A stretch of DNA of 64,000 bases from Pseudoalteromonas lipolytica (GCF_001306915.1 NZ_LJTC01000002.1:320108-384107); one strand, 5' to 3'; numbered from the stretch's first letter, positions 44,508 through 54,440 are shown. The notes: generated by a model not told the origin, from the sequence alone. A program made the numbers and translations.

Positions 44508-45371
44508 ATGGCTCTGCGCATTCACTCTTTTTTTCATCAACAAAGCGCCACTCTCTGTTACTTAGTCAGTTGCGAAAGCACTAAGCAGTGCTTGCTGATT
44601 GATGCGCCAGCTGATTTTGATATGCCAAGTGGTGAGTTAAGTTTTATCACAGCCAATGAGATCATCAGCTATATAAAGACCGAGCAGCTGACATTGCAAT
44701 GGCTACTTGAAACTCATGCCCATGCTGACCATATCACCGCAGCAAGTTACATAAAGCAGCAATTACACGACACACACCCTTGTAAACTCGGCACGGGTGA
44801 AGGGATCACACAAGTGCAACAGCACTTTAGCCAACTTTATAATCTTGATATGCCATGTAATGGTGAACCTTTTGATGCTCTATTTACTGATAAAGCACAA
44901 TTTCAGTTAGGTGATTACACAGTAGATGTAATTGCCACACCGGGCCATACCCCTGACAGCGTGTGTTTTCACATTGATGGCAATGTATTTGTTGGTGACA
45001 CCTTCTTTATGCCAGACAGTGGCACTGCCCGCTGTGATTTCCCAGGTGGCAGTGCCGGTGAGTTATATGACTCACTACAGCGAATTTTAGCGTTTCCTGA
45101 CTATACGGTACTTTGGATGTGTCATGACTATCAACCAGATGGCCGTCCGCTGGCGAACAAAACCACAGTGAAAGAGCAGCGTGAGCAAAACATTCATTTA
45201 AAAGGCGATAAACAAAGCTTTATTGCGACTCGGGAAGGCCGCGATGCAACCTTGGCTGTACCAAAGCTGTTGCACCCTTCTATTCAATTAAATATTCGTG
45301 CAGGTCAGTACCCAAGCAAAACAGATACGCAACAACACTATTTAGCTATCCCGCTCACAGTGCTGCTTTGA
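44508..45371 (+). CDS. MBL-fold metallohydrolase, persulfide dioxygenase / Blh-like
   Basis: The protein is 287 aa. The ATG at 44508 (MALRIHSFFHQQ...) has AAAGGA 6 bases upstream. It has the metallo-beta-lactamase HxHxDH motif (ETHAHADHITAASY), ATPGHTPDSVCF and GDTFFMPDSGTARCDFPGGS. The last pattern is typical of the ETHE1/Blh branch, whose members oxidise glutathione persulfide during hydrogen-sulfide detoxification. The assignment to that activity is an inference from motifs. It lies inside the otherwise conserved dnaQ/rnhA/yafS/gloB/mltD block, and its 3' end overlaps the convergent methyltransferase gene by 30 bases. Confidence 0.83.
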   Translation: MALRIHSFFHQQSATLCYLVSCESTKQCLLIDAPADFDMPSGELSFITANEIISYIKTEQLTLQWLLETHAHADHITAASYIKQQLHDTHPCKLGTGEGITQVQQHFSQLYNLDMPCNGEPFDALFTDKAQFQLGDYTVDVIATPGHTPDSVCFHIDGNVFVGDTFFMPDSGTARCDFPGGSAGELYDSLQRILAFPDYTVLWMCHDYQPDGRPLANKTTVKEQREQNIHLKGDKQSFIATREGRDATLAVPKLLHPSIQLNIRAGQYPSKTDTQQHYLAIPLTVLL

Positions 45372-46100
45372 TGTTTGCCTGAGCCCTGCTCCTTTTACCG
45401 GCGAAAATTGCGGCCTTGCATGCCATTTAGGTTTAATTGGTGTCAGCGGGGCCACACGTTTTCGAGCCACCAGCATATACACACTGCCCATTGGCTTTAA
45501 ATATTGCTGGCCAAAGCTGCGCCACGCAGCAAAACGTGACAAGCGGTTGCCTCTTGCAAGCGATGAATGGATAAATCGCTCATCCGAAATAATTTCAAAA
45601 CCCAATAGATTCAACCAATCTTTTACTCGCGATGGTGTAAAAAAGCGCCCTGTCCAAGGTAACTTTTGGCGACTAAAAGGTAAAAGCTGCGCCAAGCCAC
45701 ACAAGCTAAACGGGTTAAAGCCCGTGATCACCAGATAGCCACCGGGAATTAAAGTACGGTGTGCTTCGCGTAAGATATGGTGTGGATCAGAATGATATTC
45801 TAAGCAATGCGATAATATGCAAGCATCAACACTGTGCTCATAAAAAGGTAGCTCGTCTACATCAGCAATAACACCGGTAAATAACCCCTGCTCTGCGACA
45901 CAAACTTGATGCTTTATAGGACTTTCACTGGTTGCCAGCTCACCACTTAAATTACCAAGTTTGAGCATGTGATAGCCAAACATGCGAGGCAACCATGGTG
46001 TTAGCTTACGTTCAATTTCAGCACGTAAATAGTCACCATGAGGGAACTGCTGCCAAGTGTATGGCTTAGGACCTTCTTGAAAACTAAGGGCTGGTTTCAT
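45342..46100 (-). CDS. yafS: SAM-dependent methyltransferase, YafS-like
   Basis: The 252-aa class I methyltransferase matches the E. coli neighbour gene yafS in position (beside gloB and rnhA) and by the N-terminal QFPHGDYLRAEIERKLTPWL segment. The SAM-binding part is degenerate: HMLKLGNLSGEL stands where a glycine-rich motif I is expected. The downstream DELPFYEHSVDACILSHCLE, LREAHRTLIPGGYLVITGFN and PSRVKDWLNLLGFEI follow the family. The substrate is unknown. Its 3' end overlaps the MBL-fold gene by 30 bases, tail to tail. Confidence 0.85.
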   Translation of the reverse strand: MKPALSFQEGPKPYTWQQFPHGDYLRAEIERKLTPWLPRMFGYHMLKLGNLSGELATSESPIKHQVCVAEQGLFTGVIADVDELPFYEHSVDACILSHCLEYHSDPHHILREAHRTLIPGGYLVITGFNPFSLCGLAQLLPFSRQKLPWTGRFFTPSRVKDWLNLLGFEIISDERFIHSSLARGNRLSRFAAWRSFGQQYLKPMGSVYMLVARKRVAPLTPIKPKWHARPQFSPVKGAGLRQTSKQHCERDS

Positions 46101-46153
46101 TTTCTGAGCTCGTTATACTGTGTGTTAACTGTCACTTTATAGAGCAATTAAAC

Positions 46154-46927
46154 ATGGTGCAAGTTAAAGCAATTAAAGCCTTTTCTGATAATTACATCTG
46201 GTGCATCAGCAATGAAGCTGAGCAAACAGCCTGGGTCGTCGACCCCGGTCAAGCAGAGCCTGTTTTAAACTATCTGAGCGAGCATAACTTAACACTTAGC
46301 GGTATTTTGATTACTCATCACCATTATGATCATACCGATGGTGTGGCTGCACTGGTTAAGGAATTTCGTGATATTCCGGTTTATGGGCCAAGACATAGCC
46401 CTTTTAAAGGTATTACTCATGGCGTATCAGAAGCGGATAAAGTCACTGTGTATGATTACACCTTTACCGTGCTGGCGACACCTGGTCATACCCTAGACCA
46501 TGTTTGTTACATTAATGATGAATTAAGTTTTACTGGCGACACCTTATTTAGTGCTGGCTGCGGACGATTATTCGAAGGCAGCGCAGAACAAATGTGGCAC
46601 TCGTTATGTAAACTAAGAGCCCTGCCAGATGAGTGTAAAATCTACTGCACCCATGAATACACGCAAGCCAACTTAGCCTTCGCAAAAGCTGTAGAGCCAA
46701 ATAACGAATACCTTCTCAACTACAGTGATGAAGTTGATACTCTGCGCGCCAAAGACGAAATAAGCTTGCCAACCCAGTTAGGCGTGGAAAAACAAATAAA
46801 TCCATTTTTACGTAGCAATATAGCAACAATCACTGATGAGCTGCCTGATGAGCTAAAAATTAATTTGGATCTGAATGAACCTTGGCAACGCTTTGCAGGT
46901 CTCAGAGCCTGGAAAGATAACTTTTAA
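46154..46927 (+). CDS. gloB: Hydroxyacylglutathione hydrolase (glyoxalase II)
   Basis: GloB hydrolyses S-D-lactoylglutathione to D-lactate and glutathione, finishing methylglyoxal detoxification. The protein is 257 aa. Metal ligands are in THHHYDHTDG, ATPGHTLDHVCYI and FTGDTLFSAGCGRLFEG. The C-terminal substrate-binding part shows YCTHEYTQANLAFA and ends PWQRFAGLRAWKDNF, as in E. coli GloB. It is divergent from yafS and upstream of mltD, the order seen in enterobacteria. Confidence 0.96.
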   Translation: MVQVKAIKAFSDNYIWCISNEAEQTAWVVDPGQAEPVLNYLSEHNLTLSGILITHHHYDHTDGVAALVKEFRDIPVYGPRHSPFKGITHGVSEADKVTVYDYTFTVLATPGHTLDHVCYINDELSFTGDTLFSAGCGRLFEGSAEQMWHSLCKLRALPDECKIYCTHEYTQANLAFAKAVEPNNEYLLNYSDEVDTLRAKDEISLPTQLGVEKQINPFLRSNIATITDELPDELKINLDLNEPWQRFAGLRAWKDNF

Positions 46928-47073
46928 AAAACGTAAACGCCGGTAGTTACAATTTTGTATATTTAGATCAGCATCTTGCAATAATAAGCTGACATAAACT
47001 GGTCATAAAGTGGCAATATGTTCTCAGAGCAGGTAATATTCGCCGAGTTTTTTTACCTGATGTATGGGTATAT

Positions 47074-48660
47074 ATGTATAAGTCTCCTTTAGTTTTATCA
47101 CTTGCGCTGATTTTAAGTGGCTGTCAATTGACAGCTTCTGATTCAGCAAGTACAGATGTTGCGAGCAATAATGTTGAGCAACAATTAGACGGCGCAAGTC
47201 CGAGCGACATCAATGATGCATTGATGATCAACGCTCAATATCAACAATTAACCGATATTGATGAGCCGCCTCCTGTATTTGATGATGTGTGGGAACGTAT
47301 TCGTTATCAGCTTTCGATTGATGTGCCACAAAACCGCCCAGTTGTTGCTGAGCGTAACTATTATGCGCGTCATCAGGCCTATTTAGATCGTATCTCTAAG
47401 CGTGCTGAGCCTTACTTATACTTTATTGTAGAAGAAGTCGAAAAGCGTCAAATGCCAATCGAAATCGCGCTTTTACCTATTGTAGAAAGTGCGTTTGACC
47501 CATTTGGTTATTCACATCGCAGTGCTTCTGGCATTTGGCAATTTATGCCACAAACCGGTGAGCGTTTCGATTTAAAACAAAACTGGTGGTATGACGGTCG
47601 CCGTGACATTGTACAATCGACCCGCGCAGCGCTAGATTACTTATCATATCTACACAAAACCTTAGAAGGCGATTGGCTAAATGCCATTGCAGCCTATAAC
47701 TCAGGTGAAGGTCGTTTACTGCGTGCCATTAAAAAGAACCGTAAAAAGCATTTACCAACGGATTTTTGGTCACTTGATTTACCAAGAGAGACCACTGCCT
47801 ACGTACCTAAGCTATTAGCGCTGTCTGATCTGGTAAAACGCAGTGACGAATTTGGTGTTAAGTGGCAGCCAATAATTAATGCTCAAGTCGTTGAAGCAGT
47901 TAATGTAGGGAGCCAAATTGATTTAGCACTTGCCGCTGACATGGCAGATATTAGCTTAACAGAGCTTTATCGTTTAAATCCTGGCTTCAATCGTTGGGCG
48001 ACGGATCCAAATGGCCCACACTTTTTATTATTACCGTCTGATAAAGTTGAAGCGTTTACTGACAAGCTAGCTAAAACAGAGCAAAAAGACCGCCTACGCT
48101 GGCAGCAATATATTGTTGCACGCGGTGACAGTTTATCTGTGATTGCGAAGAAGTTTTCGACAAGCACAAACGCGATTAAAACACTGAATAAGCTTTCATC
48201 GAATACTATTCGTGTTGATCAGCAATTACTTGTGCCACTAAGCGATGGTGAGATTAATAGCCAGCATTTACCAAAGTCAGTGCGTATGGCAGCTAATAAA
48301 GCAACACGTAAAAAACTTAGCCATAAAGTGGCCAGTGGCGATACACTGTGGGATATCAGCCGTGAGTACGATGTCACCATAGCTGAACTTGCAACATGGA
48401 ATAAGCTGAAAAAAGACGCGGTACTGCGTGTTGGTCAAAAGCTAACTGTGTATAAGCAAGAAAAATCACAACTTGCTGCTACACAAATCAAAGAGCGCAC
48501 CATTACCTATAAAGTTCGTCGTGGTGACTCGTTAGCGCGCATTGCTGCTAAGTTTAATGTGTCTGTAGAAGATATTATTAAATGGAACTCATTAGCTGGG
48601 CAAAAATACATTCAACCTGGGCAAAAGCTTAAATTAAAGGTTGATGTTCGAAGCGCATAA
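47074..48660 (+). CDS. mltD: Membrane-bound lytic murein transglycosylase D
   Basis: MltD cleaves peptidoglycan glycan strands to 1,6-anhydro ends. The protein is 528 aa. The signal peptide ends in the lipobox LILSGC, so it is an outer-membrane lipoprotein. The lytic domain (about residues 95-235) shows ALLPIVESAFDPFGYSHRSA with the catalytic Glu, SGIWQFMPQTGERF and AIAAYNSGEGRL. Three LysM repeats follow (VARGDSLSVIAKKF, VASGDTLWDISREY, VRRGDSLARIAAKF); E. coli MltD has two. It has a strong bidirectional terminator. Confidence 0.95.
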   Translation: MYKSPLVLSLALILSGCQLTASDSASTDVASNNVEQQLDGASPSDINDALMINAQYQQLTDIDEPPPVFDDVWERIRYQLSIDVPQNRPVVAERNYYARHQAYLDRISKRAEPYLYFIVEEVEKRQMPIEIALLPIVESAFDPFGYSHRSASGIWQFMPQTGERFDLKQNWWYDGRRDIVQSTRAALDYLSYLHKTLEGDWLNAIAAYNSGEGRLLRAIKKNRKKHLPTDFWSLDLPRETTAYVPKLLALSDLVKRSDEFGVKWQPIINAQVVEAVNVGSQIDLALAADMADISLTELYRLNPGFNRWATDPNGPHFLLLPSDKVEAFTDKLAKTEQKDRLRWQQYIVARGDSLSVIAKKFSTSTNAIKTLNKLSSNTIRVDQQLLVPLSDGEINSQHLPKSVRMAANKATRKKLSHKVASGDTLWDISREYDVTIAELATWNKLKKDAVLRVGQKLTVYKQEKSQLAATQIKERTITYKVRRGDSLARIAAKFNVSVEDIIKWNSLAGQKYIQPGQKLKLKVDVRSA

Positions 48661-48682
48661 TTGCTTAATATAATATCAAAAA

Positions 48683-48706
48683 AAAGAGCGCCTAATGGCG
48701 CTCTTT
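48683..48706 (-). terminator. Bidirectional terminator between mltD and speB
   Basis: AAAGAGCGCC (48683-48692) and GGCGCTCTTT (48697-48706) pair perfectly around TAAT. The A-run on the left gives the T-tract for speB on the minus strand. The plus-strand T tract is short. Confidence 0.85.
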
Positions 48707-48717
48707 GTCTCTCTCAT

Positions 48718-49641
48718 TTAGTATTTATGCTTCAAAGTCCATAAGTGTAATAACTCATTGGCAATGGTCGCTGCAGCAATCGCTGTTAGTTCACTTTGGT
48801 CATAGGATGGAGATACTTCAACCACATCCATACCGACCATATTAATGCCTTTCAATGCACGAAGTACTTTAAGTACTTTATCGCTAGTTAAGCCACCACA
48901 CACTGGAGTGCCTGTCCCTGGAGCGAATGCGGGATCAAGGCAGTCAATATCAAAGGTTAGATACACAGGTAAGTCACCCACACGTGCTTTGATTTGCTCT
49001 GCGATATCTTGTGCAGGCAAATCATTAGCTGCCATTGCATCAATCACTGCAAACTCATGTTTGCTTTGATCAAAATCAGTACGAATACCGATTTGAATGC
49101 TGTGATCAACATCAATAAGCCCTTCCATCGGCGCATGATAAAACATGGTACCGTGATCATAGCGAGAGCCATTGCTGTAAGTATCTGTGTGGGCATCAAA
49201 ATGCACTAATGCCATCTTACCATGTTGCTTAGCATGGGCACGCAGTAGCGGCAAAGTCACAAAGTGGTCGCCACCTAAACCCAATAATGTTTTACCTTGA
49301 CGAAGAATTTGCTCAGCGGCTAATTCTAACTGCGCGGTAAAATATTCTGGGTCGCCTACTGGGTAAGTAAAATCACCTGCATCAGCTAATTTTAAACGCT
49401 CAAACAACGGAAACGTCCATGGGTATTTGGTTTCTTCCCATGCCAGGTGCACTGAAGCTCGACGAATTGCGTCAGGGCCTAAACGTGCACCAGGGCGACC
49501 TGAGGTCGCCAAATCAAAGGGTAAACCTAGCACCACTACATCGGCATCGATTGCAGTGATGTTTTGCACCATCGGCTGACGTAAAAACGTCATGCCGTTT
49601 GAGTACAATGAATGATCTGTGTGGTCAAACAATGTCGACAT
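48718..49641 (-). CDS. speB: Agmatinase
   Basis: SpeB hydrolyses agmatine to putrescine and urea. The protein is 307 aa with the binuclear Mn ligands of the ureohydrolases: [21 protein letters not shown] and [18 protein letters not shown]. The family segment [20 protein letters not shown] is also present. It follows speA after 3 bases, so the pair forms the arginine to agmatine to putrescine operon. Downstream is the terminator shared with mltD. Confidence 0.96.
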   Translation of the reverse strand: MSTLFDHTDHSLYSNGMTFLRQPMVQNITAIDADVVVLGLPFDLATSGRPGARLGPDAIRRASVHLAWEETKYPWTFPLFERLKLADAGDFTYPVGDPEYFTAQLELAAEQILRQGKTLLGLGGDHFVTLPLLRAHAKQHGKMALVHFDAHTDTYSNGSRYDHGTMFYHAPMEGLIDVDHSIQIGIRTDFDQSKHEFAVIDAMAANDLPAQDIAEQIKARVGDLPVYLTFDIDCLDPAFAPGTGTPVCGGLTSDKVLKVLRALKGINMVGMDVVEVSPSYDQSELTAIAAATIANELLHLWTLKHKY

Positions 49642-49644
49642 TGC

Positions 49645-51558
49645 TTATAACTCTTCTAAATAAGTGTAACCATTTAAGCCAGTTTGCAGCTCATCTAAAA
49701 CGCTTTGCTGCTCAGTTTCTGGCAATTTAGCAGCCACCAGCTGGGCGTAAGATTGTTGGAAGCTTTCTACATCTAAATGTACGTAACGCATCATGTCTGC
49801 AACGGTATCACCTTCGTTAACTTCAGTGATTTGCGCCTGACCTTGCTCATCCATTTTTATAATTGCACTGTGTGTGTCGCCAAATAAGTTATGCATATCA
49901 CCTAAAATCTCCTGATAAGCACCCACTAAGAAAAAGCCCATTAAATATGGTTTTTCTTCGCTAAAAGCTGGCACAGGTAATGTGCTTTCAATACCTTGAC
50001 CGTCTACATAATGCTCCATAGCACCATCTGAGTCGCAGGTAATATCAAGTAACACGGCGCGTTTTTGTGGTGCTTCTGTTAAACCACTTAATGGTAGAAC
50101 AGGAAACACTTGGTCAATACCCCATGCATCCGGTAATGACTGGAACAATGAAAAGTTCACAAAAAACTTATCTGCTAAACGCGCATTTAATTCATCAATA
50201 ATCGGGCGATGAAAACGGTTTTTGTTATCCATATGTTTGTTAAGTTCATAACATACACGTAAGTTAACTTGCTCCGCCCATGCTCGCTCTGTTAAATCTA
50301 ACAAACCAAGTGCAAACTGATTATGTGCTTCGGCTAAATCGCCTTGGCTATCGTGATAGATTTCAATTAATGCACGGTCATCATTGTCACCACTTAACTG
50401 TTGCCATGATGTCCACATATTCTTTAACAATAGGGGTGCATCAGCGGCTGGCGCTTGAATGTCTTCAGGTACATAGCTTTCGGTGCCGATAACATTCGAA
50501 ATCAATACAGCATGGTGCGCTGTTAACGCACGACCTGATTCAGAAATAATGCGCGGCATTGGCTGCTCATATAACTTACAGGTATCACCGATGGTGTATA
50601 CAATGTTATTAGCGTATTCACTTAGGCTGTAGTTCATTGAGTTATGAGACTGGCTACGAGTACCGTCGTAATCTACCGCTAAACCGCCACCCACATCTAA
50701 GCAATCGATTTGTGCACCTAACTTGCGTAACTCACAGTAAAAACGCGCAGCTTCACTCACACCTAAACGAACATCGCGGATGTTTGCCATTTGCGAGCCA
50801 AGGTGAAAGTGTACAAGTTGGATCAGATCAAGTTGATCAGACGCTTTTAAGCGATTAACCACACTGAGTACTTGCGATGCCGACAAACCAAATTTTGATT
50901 TTTCGCCACCACTTGCTTGCCACTTGCCCTTACCTTGTGACGCTAAACGTACACGAATACCAATGCGTGGCTTTACGTTTAACTCTTTAGCTTGGCTAAG
51001 CACCATGTCTAGCTCAGACAGTTTTTCAAGAACAATGTAAACCTTGTGACCTAGCTTTTCGCCAATCAGTGCTAAACGAATGTATTCTTGGTCTTTGTAG
51101 CCATTACACACAATGACAGCACTGGTTTTTTCAGCCATCGCTAATACAGTTAATAGCTCAGGTTTACTGCCCGCTTCTAGACCCAATTGTTTCTTTTCAA
51201 TATCAGCTTGGCTTGCAACAATTTCTTCAACAACTTCACGCTGTTGGTTTACTTTAATTGGGTAAACAAGCAAATAGTCTTTCGGATAACCATAATTTTC
51301 AATAGCCGTGTTAAATGCCTGACATAAGCTATGTACACGATGATGTAAAATTTGTGGAAAACGAACTAGCGCAGGCAAGCTTAAGCCTTTGTCTTGTAAT
51401 TGCTGTGCGATATCGATTAGTGCAATGGTTTGCTCTGGGGCATGGGCCTTTGGCGCAACATACACATCACCTTGATCATTAATACCAAAGAAACCTTGGC
51501 TCCAATGACGAACATTGTAACTCGTGCGAGCTTGTTCTAGTGATGTTGTTTCTTTCAT
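49645..51558 (-). CDS. speA: Biosynthetic arginine decarboxylase
   Basis: SpeA decarboxylates arginine to agmatine with PLP. The protein is 637 aa, the size of the biosynthetic fold-III enzyme. Landmarks: [20 protein letters not shown], the PLP-lysine region [79 protein letters not shown] and [20 protein letters not shown]. It is the first gene of the speA-speB operon. Confidence 0.97.
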   Translation of the reverse strand: MKETTSLEQARTSYNVRHWSQGFFGINDQGDVYVAPKAHAPEQTIALIDIAQQLQDKGLSLPALVRFPQILHHRVHSLCQAFNTAIENYGYPKDYLLVYPIKVNQQREVVEEIVASQADIEKKQLGLEAGSKPELLTVLAMAEKTSAVIVCNGYKDQEYIRLALIGEKLGHKVYIVLEKLSELDMVLSQAKELNVKPRIGIRVRLASQGKGKWQASGGEKSKFGLSASQVLSVVNRLKASDQLDLIQLVHFHLGSQMANIRDVRLGVSEAARFYCELRKLGAQIDCLDVGGGLAVDYDGTRSQSHNSMNYSLSEYANNIVYTIGDTCKLYEQPMPRIISESGRALTAHHAVLISNVIGTESYVPEDIQAPAADAPLLLKNMWTSWQQLSGDNDDRALIEIYHDSQGDLAEAHNQFALGLLDLTERAWAEQVNLRVCYELNKHMDNKNRFHRPIIDELNARLADKFFVNFSLFQSLPDAWGIDQVFPVLPLSGLTEAPQKRAVLLDITCDSDGAMEHYVDGQGIESTLPVPAFSEEKPYLMGFFLVGAYQEILGDMHNLFGDTHSAIIKMDEQGQAQITEVNEGDTVADMMRYVHLDVESFQQSYAQLVAAKLPETEQQSVLDELQTGLNGYTYLEEL

Positions 51559-51724
51559 CTATCTTTCTCTTTTATTTTAGTAGTGCCGAATTCGGCAAGG
51601 GTTGTTGCCGCGCATTAAAAGAAAAATAGTGATTCAAGTCCAACAAGAATTTTTACTCGTAACGAGTGATTTTTGATGTGAAAAGCTAATCAACATCCCT
51701 GAATGTTTTTAAACCATATTTCAA

Positions 51725-51780
51725 GGGACAGTCACTGAAAATAGTATTTAATAGGATCACATTTAAAGGGACAGTCACTG
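51725..51780. repeat. Two direct REP-like motifs (GGGACAGTCACTG)
   Basis: Identical 13-mers GGGACAGTCACTG lie at 51725-51737 and 51768-51780, 43 bases apart. They are the reverse complement of the AGTGACTGTCC core found at 54364 and 54422 beyond the RAYT gene. ACAGTCACTGT in the second copy is palindromic. Confidence 0.65.
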
Positions 51781-51820
51781 TAGAATATATGTACTGGTAA
51801 ATTACCTTTTCATATTGATT

Positions 51821-52267
51821 TTAATGGGCTGGTATTACTTTTGTGATTTCATCAGCGGCTGAAGAATTTGACCCTAACCATCTCCACGCTTCATATTGCT
51901 CGTTATCATGCCAAGTAATACCTATGTACTCTTGCCAGTTTTCGAAGTCTTTTGTGCGATATTTTTCAACCCCGCAACCTCCTGCGCCAAAAGAGGTGCG
52001 GCAAATTCTTACAGTGAGATAGGTGCCATCAAAATTCAGCTGCGATTGCTTATCAGCGCAAATACTTAAAGGACGAGTAGGAAATATAAGAATAACTTTT
52101 ATTTTTATAGTGCCATTATGGTTGAAGACACCAGAAAGACTGTAGCATGAGTTTAAATAGAGCTTAGTACTATTAATAATAAGGTCTGGTTGCCGACTCT
52201 GAGAAGTAATGGATACCTGTGAACTATCACCACAGGCAGCAATCAGAAAGAGCGTAACAAAGCCCAA
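51821..52267 (-). CDS. Small lipoprotein of unknown function, start codon uncertain
   Basis: The product has a short hydrophobic N-terminus ending in the lipobox LIAAC, then a polar part of about 130 residues with six cysteines (for example YLNSCYSLSG, SICADKQSQ, RICRTSFGAGGCGVE), probably disulfide-bonded and exported. The given start is the TTG at 52267. It leaves only five residues before the hydrophobic core, and no ribosome-binding site precedes it. Upstream, in the same frame, GAGGT sits 7 bases before an ATT at 52291 that would give a proper basic n-region (YKFTLQLLGF). I do not recognise the family. The gene may be intact with an ATT start, or damaged. Confidence 0.55.
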   Translation of the reverse strand: MGFVTLFLIAACGDSSQVSITSQSRQPDLIINSTKLYLNSCYSLSGVFNHNGTIKIKVILIFPTRPLSICADKQSQLNFDGTYLTVRICRTSFGAGGCGVEKYRTKDFENWQEYIGITWHDNEQYEAWRWLGSNSSAADEITKVIPAH

Positions 52268-52328
52268 TAGTTGTAAGGTGAATTTATAAATAAAGATGAC
52301 CTCACTAAAACATAGCTTACCACCTAAA

Positions 52329-52790
52329 TTACTGATTTAGACCAAGCTCCATAAACAAACTTTGTGGATTTTCGTTGTAATTACCAAACGGACCACAACG
52401 ATTAAAACCTAAGTTTTCATATAAGCTAATTGATTCTGTTTGTTTAGGACCTGTTTCAAGACGAATAAGCGGTATTAGTTGCTCACCAGCTTGATGTAAT
52501 AATATCTGCATAATTCGACGTGATAACCCTTTACCACGGTAGCTTGGTTTTACATATAAGCGGCGGATTTCACCATAAGGAGGGTTGCCTTCTTGCATAA
52601 CGATTGCGCCACATGCAACGATACCATCTTCATTTTTTAAGCCTATAGCATAAACATTAGGCTCAGCTAGCTCTTCAACACTTAAAGATTGAGCGGTAGC
52701 AACAGGGTATAGTGAGTTTATGAGTCGGTCTATATCAGAAAACACGCTTACTACTTCAGGATCATGTGGATTTAAATCGACTAACTGCAT
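52329..52790 (-). CDS. GNAT family N-acetyltransferase
   Basis: This is a single-domain acetyltransferase of 153 aa. The acetyl-CoA loop reads RRLYVKPSYRGKGLSRRIMQ (R-x-x-G-K-G for the usual R/Q-x-x-G-x-G/A). It follows the beta-4 strand YGEIRRLYV. LIRLETGPKQTESISLYENLG and FNRCGPFGNY follow the pattern of small-molecule or amino-acid acetyltransferases. GGGAG precedes the ATG at 52790. The substrate is unknown. It lies between the orphan lipoprotein and the RAYT locus, in a region bracketed by REP-like motifs. Confidence 0.88.
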   Translation of the reverse strand: MQLVDLNPHDPEVVSVFSDIDRLINSLYPVATAQSLSVEELAEPNVYAIGLKNEDGIVACGAIVMQEGNPPYGEIRRLYVKPSYRGKGLSRRIMQILLHQAGEQLIPLIRLETGPKQTESISLYENLGFNRCGPFGNYNENPQSLFMELGLNQ

Positions 52791-53297
52791 AAAACTCCCA
52801 TTTTTATATGTCTTTTTTGTTAACTATGTGAACAATAGTATCGGATATTTCCATTATCCTCTACTGTAGTTTTCAATAATGATTTTATAGGTACTGTTCG
52901 GACCGACATACTATCTCTAAGTTCAACAGTATGTAACCAAAAAAACGCCAAGTTGATAAAAACTAAAGTCTAAACTACACCACACCATTCAAGGTTAATA
53001 ATTTATACCTATAGATTTTTTACCAGAGATCACTTCAGAGTTCGTAAAGCCTTTTTAAAGGGGCAGTCATTTAAAACCAACAACTATTGTATTTTTAAAA
53101 TCTGAAGGCAGTAATTTAAAAATACAAAGGTGAGTCAAAAAAATTACTAAACTTATTCTGTAATTATGTTTAGCGGGTGTGCTTCAGAGAGAATAGAGCT
53201 TTGACTTTAGCCTTTTAGGGCTAATTATTTCAAACAATTAAATTTAAAGCGTGAAGATACTAGCGATTTGAAATCACGTTAAAATAAACCTAGAAAC
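52791..53297. other. Non-coding region left of the RAYT gene
   Basis: This 507-base gap has no supportable ORF. It contains a degenerate REP-like motif, AAAGGGGCAGTCATTT (53057-53072), in the same orientation as those at 51725. A short inverted repeat ACATACT / AGTATGT lies at about 52907-52934. Both are weak. Confidence 0.5.
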
Positions 53298-54275
53298 TTA
53301 ACTCGCTAATAAAGTTCGGCTATTTGTAATGTTACTTCGTCGCTTGCGAGCTGTTTTAATACAATAACTTTCAATAGCACCCACTCGACCTGCAGCTCCA
53401 TGAAATAAGTTTTCAAACTGAGCTGTTAGCGTTAACCAGTTTTCAGCTTCGAAATTCAGCCTTTCAAGAATAGGAGGTAAATGATGTTCTATAAATCCGG
53501 GCTTATTGGTACAAATACAACGCCCAGTTTGCTCCACAAGTAGCAGGTATGACTTTAACTCAAAAGGTATTCCCTTTGATTTATACTTACTCATGCCACC
53601 AATAAAACGAGCTAGTAATTTAGGTTGCTTTGACTCCTTCGCGCTTTCGCATCGCTTTTTAAAACTGGTATAGTCCGATTGTTCCGGCGTACTTGCAGCT
53701 TTAGCACGAACAGGGTTTAAATCAACATAGGCCATGCAGGCTAAAAGCGCTGATTCATCAAGGAGAGCTTGGCTTTTAAAGCGCCCTTCCCAAAAATGCC
53801 CTGTACACTCGTCTTCTTTATTTGCCCGTCTGGCAATATATTCATTTAGCATTCGCATGAACCAACTAATGCTCGAAAGGCGCGCTCTGTATTCTGCAAC
53901 CTCTTTATTTAAGAAGACTTGTTGACCATCACTTAACGGCTCACCATAAAGGGCTTTTTGACCTAAAGGCGTCATTTTACTGAGCTTAAACCAGCGTAAA
54001 AGAATGGCTTTATCCGATAACCTATTTGCTTTTTTATTATCAACATAAAGCACAAGATGCGTATGATTGCTCATCACCGCATAAGCACACACATCAATGC
54101 AAAATACCTTTGCAAGAGCAAGCAGACGCTGTTCAACCCACCCTCTGCGGTGTTCATATGATTTACCTGTGAGTGTGTCTTCTCCACAAAGGTAAGCGCG
54201 TCTGACGCAACGAGATACACAATGATAATATTTGGTATTTGACAAACAGATTTGCCGCTTCCTTGCTAAAGCCAT
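53298..54275 (-). CDS. REP-associated tyrosine transposase (RAYT, IS200-like Y1 family)
   Basis: The protein is 325 aa in the Y1 transposase / RAYT family. Visible marks: YYHCVSRCVRRAYLCGE near the N-terminus, the HUH motif in CAYAVMSNHTHLVLYV, and the typical tail FMRMLNEYIARRANKEDECT, GHFWEGRFKSQALLDE and YVDLNPVRAKA. RAYTs are single-copy endonucleases thought to spread or maintain REP hairpins, and most do not transpose as IS elements. AAGGAG precedes the ATG. REP-like motifs of opposite orientation lie on the two sides (53057 and 54364-54440). Confidence 0.88.
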   Translation of the reverse strand: MALARKRQICLSNTKYYHCVSRCVRRAYLCGEDTLTGKSYEHRRGWVEQRLLALAKVFCIDVCAYAVMSNHTHLVLYVDNKKANRLSDKAILLRWFKLSKMTPLGQKALYGEPLSDGQQVFLNKEVAEYRARLSSISWFMRMLNEYIARRANKEDECTGHFWEGRFKSQALLDESALLACMAYVDLNPVRAKAASTPEQSDYTSFKKRCESAKESKQPKLLARFIGGMSKYKSKGIPFELKSYLLLVEQTGRCICTNKPGFIEHHLPPILERLNFEAENWLTLTAQFENLFHGAAGRVGAIESYCIKTARKRRSNITNSRTLLAS

Positions 54276-54363
54276 CGTCCACTCCTTGAACTGATAATCT
54301 GAAATGCATTAGCTGTAATTAAAGTGTAGACAAAGTTTTCTGTGCCGCAAGAGCAATAAATAC

Positions 54364-54440
54364 AGTGACTGTCCATGTAAAGTTAAATTTTATTAAGAAT
54401 TAGAGTGCCTATCCGACTTAAAGTGACTGTCCATGTAAAG
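54364..54440. repeat. Two direct REP-like motifs right of the RAYT gene
   Basis: The identical 19-mer AGTGACTGTCCATGTAAAG occurs at 54364-54382 and 54422-54440, spaced 58 bases. Its AGTGACTGTCC core is the reverse complement of the motifs left of the gene. The copies lie between the RAYT start and cysZ. Confidence 0.72.
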
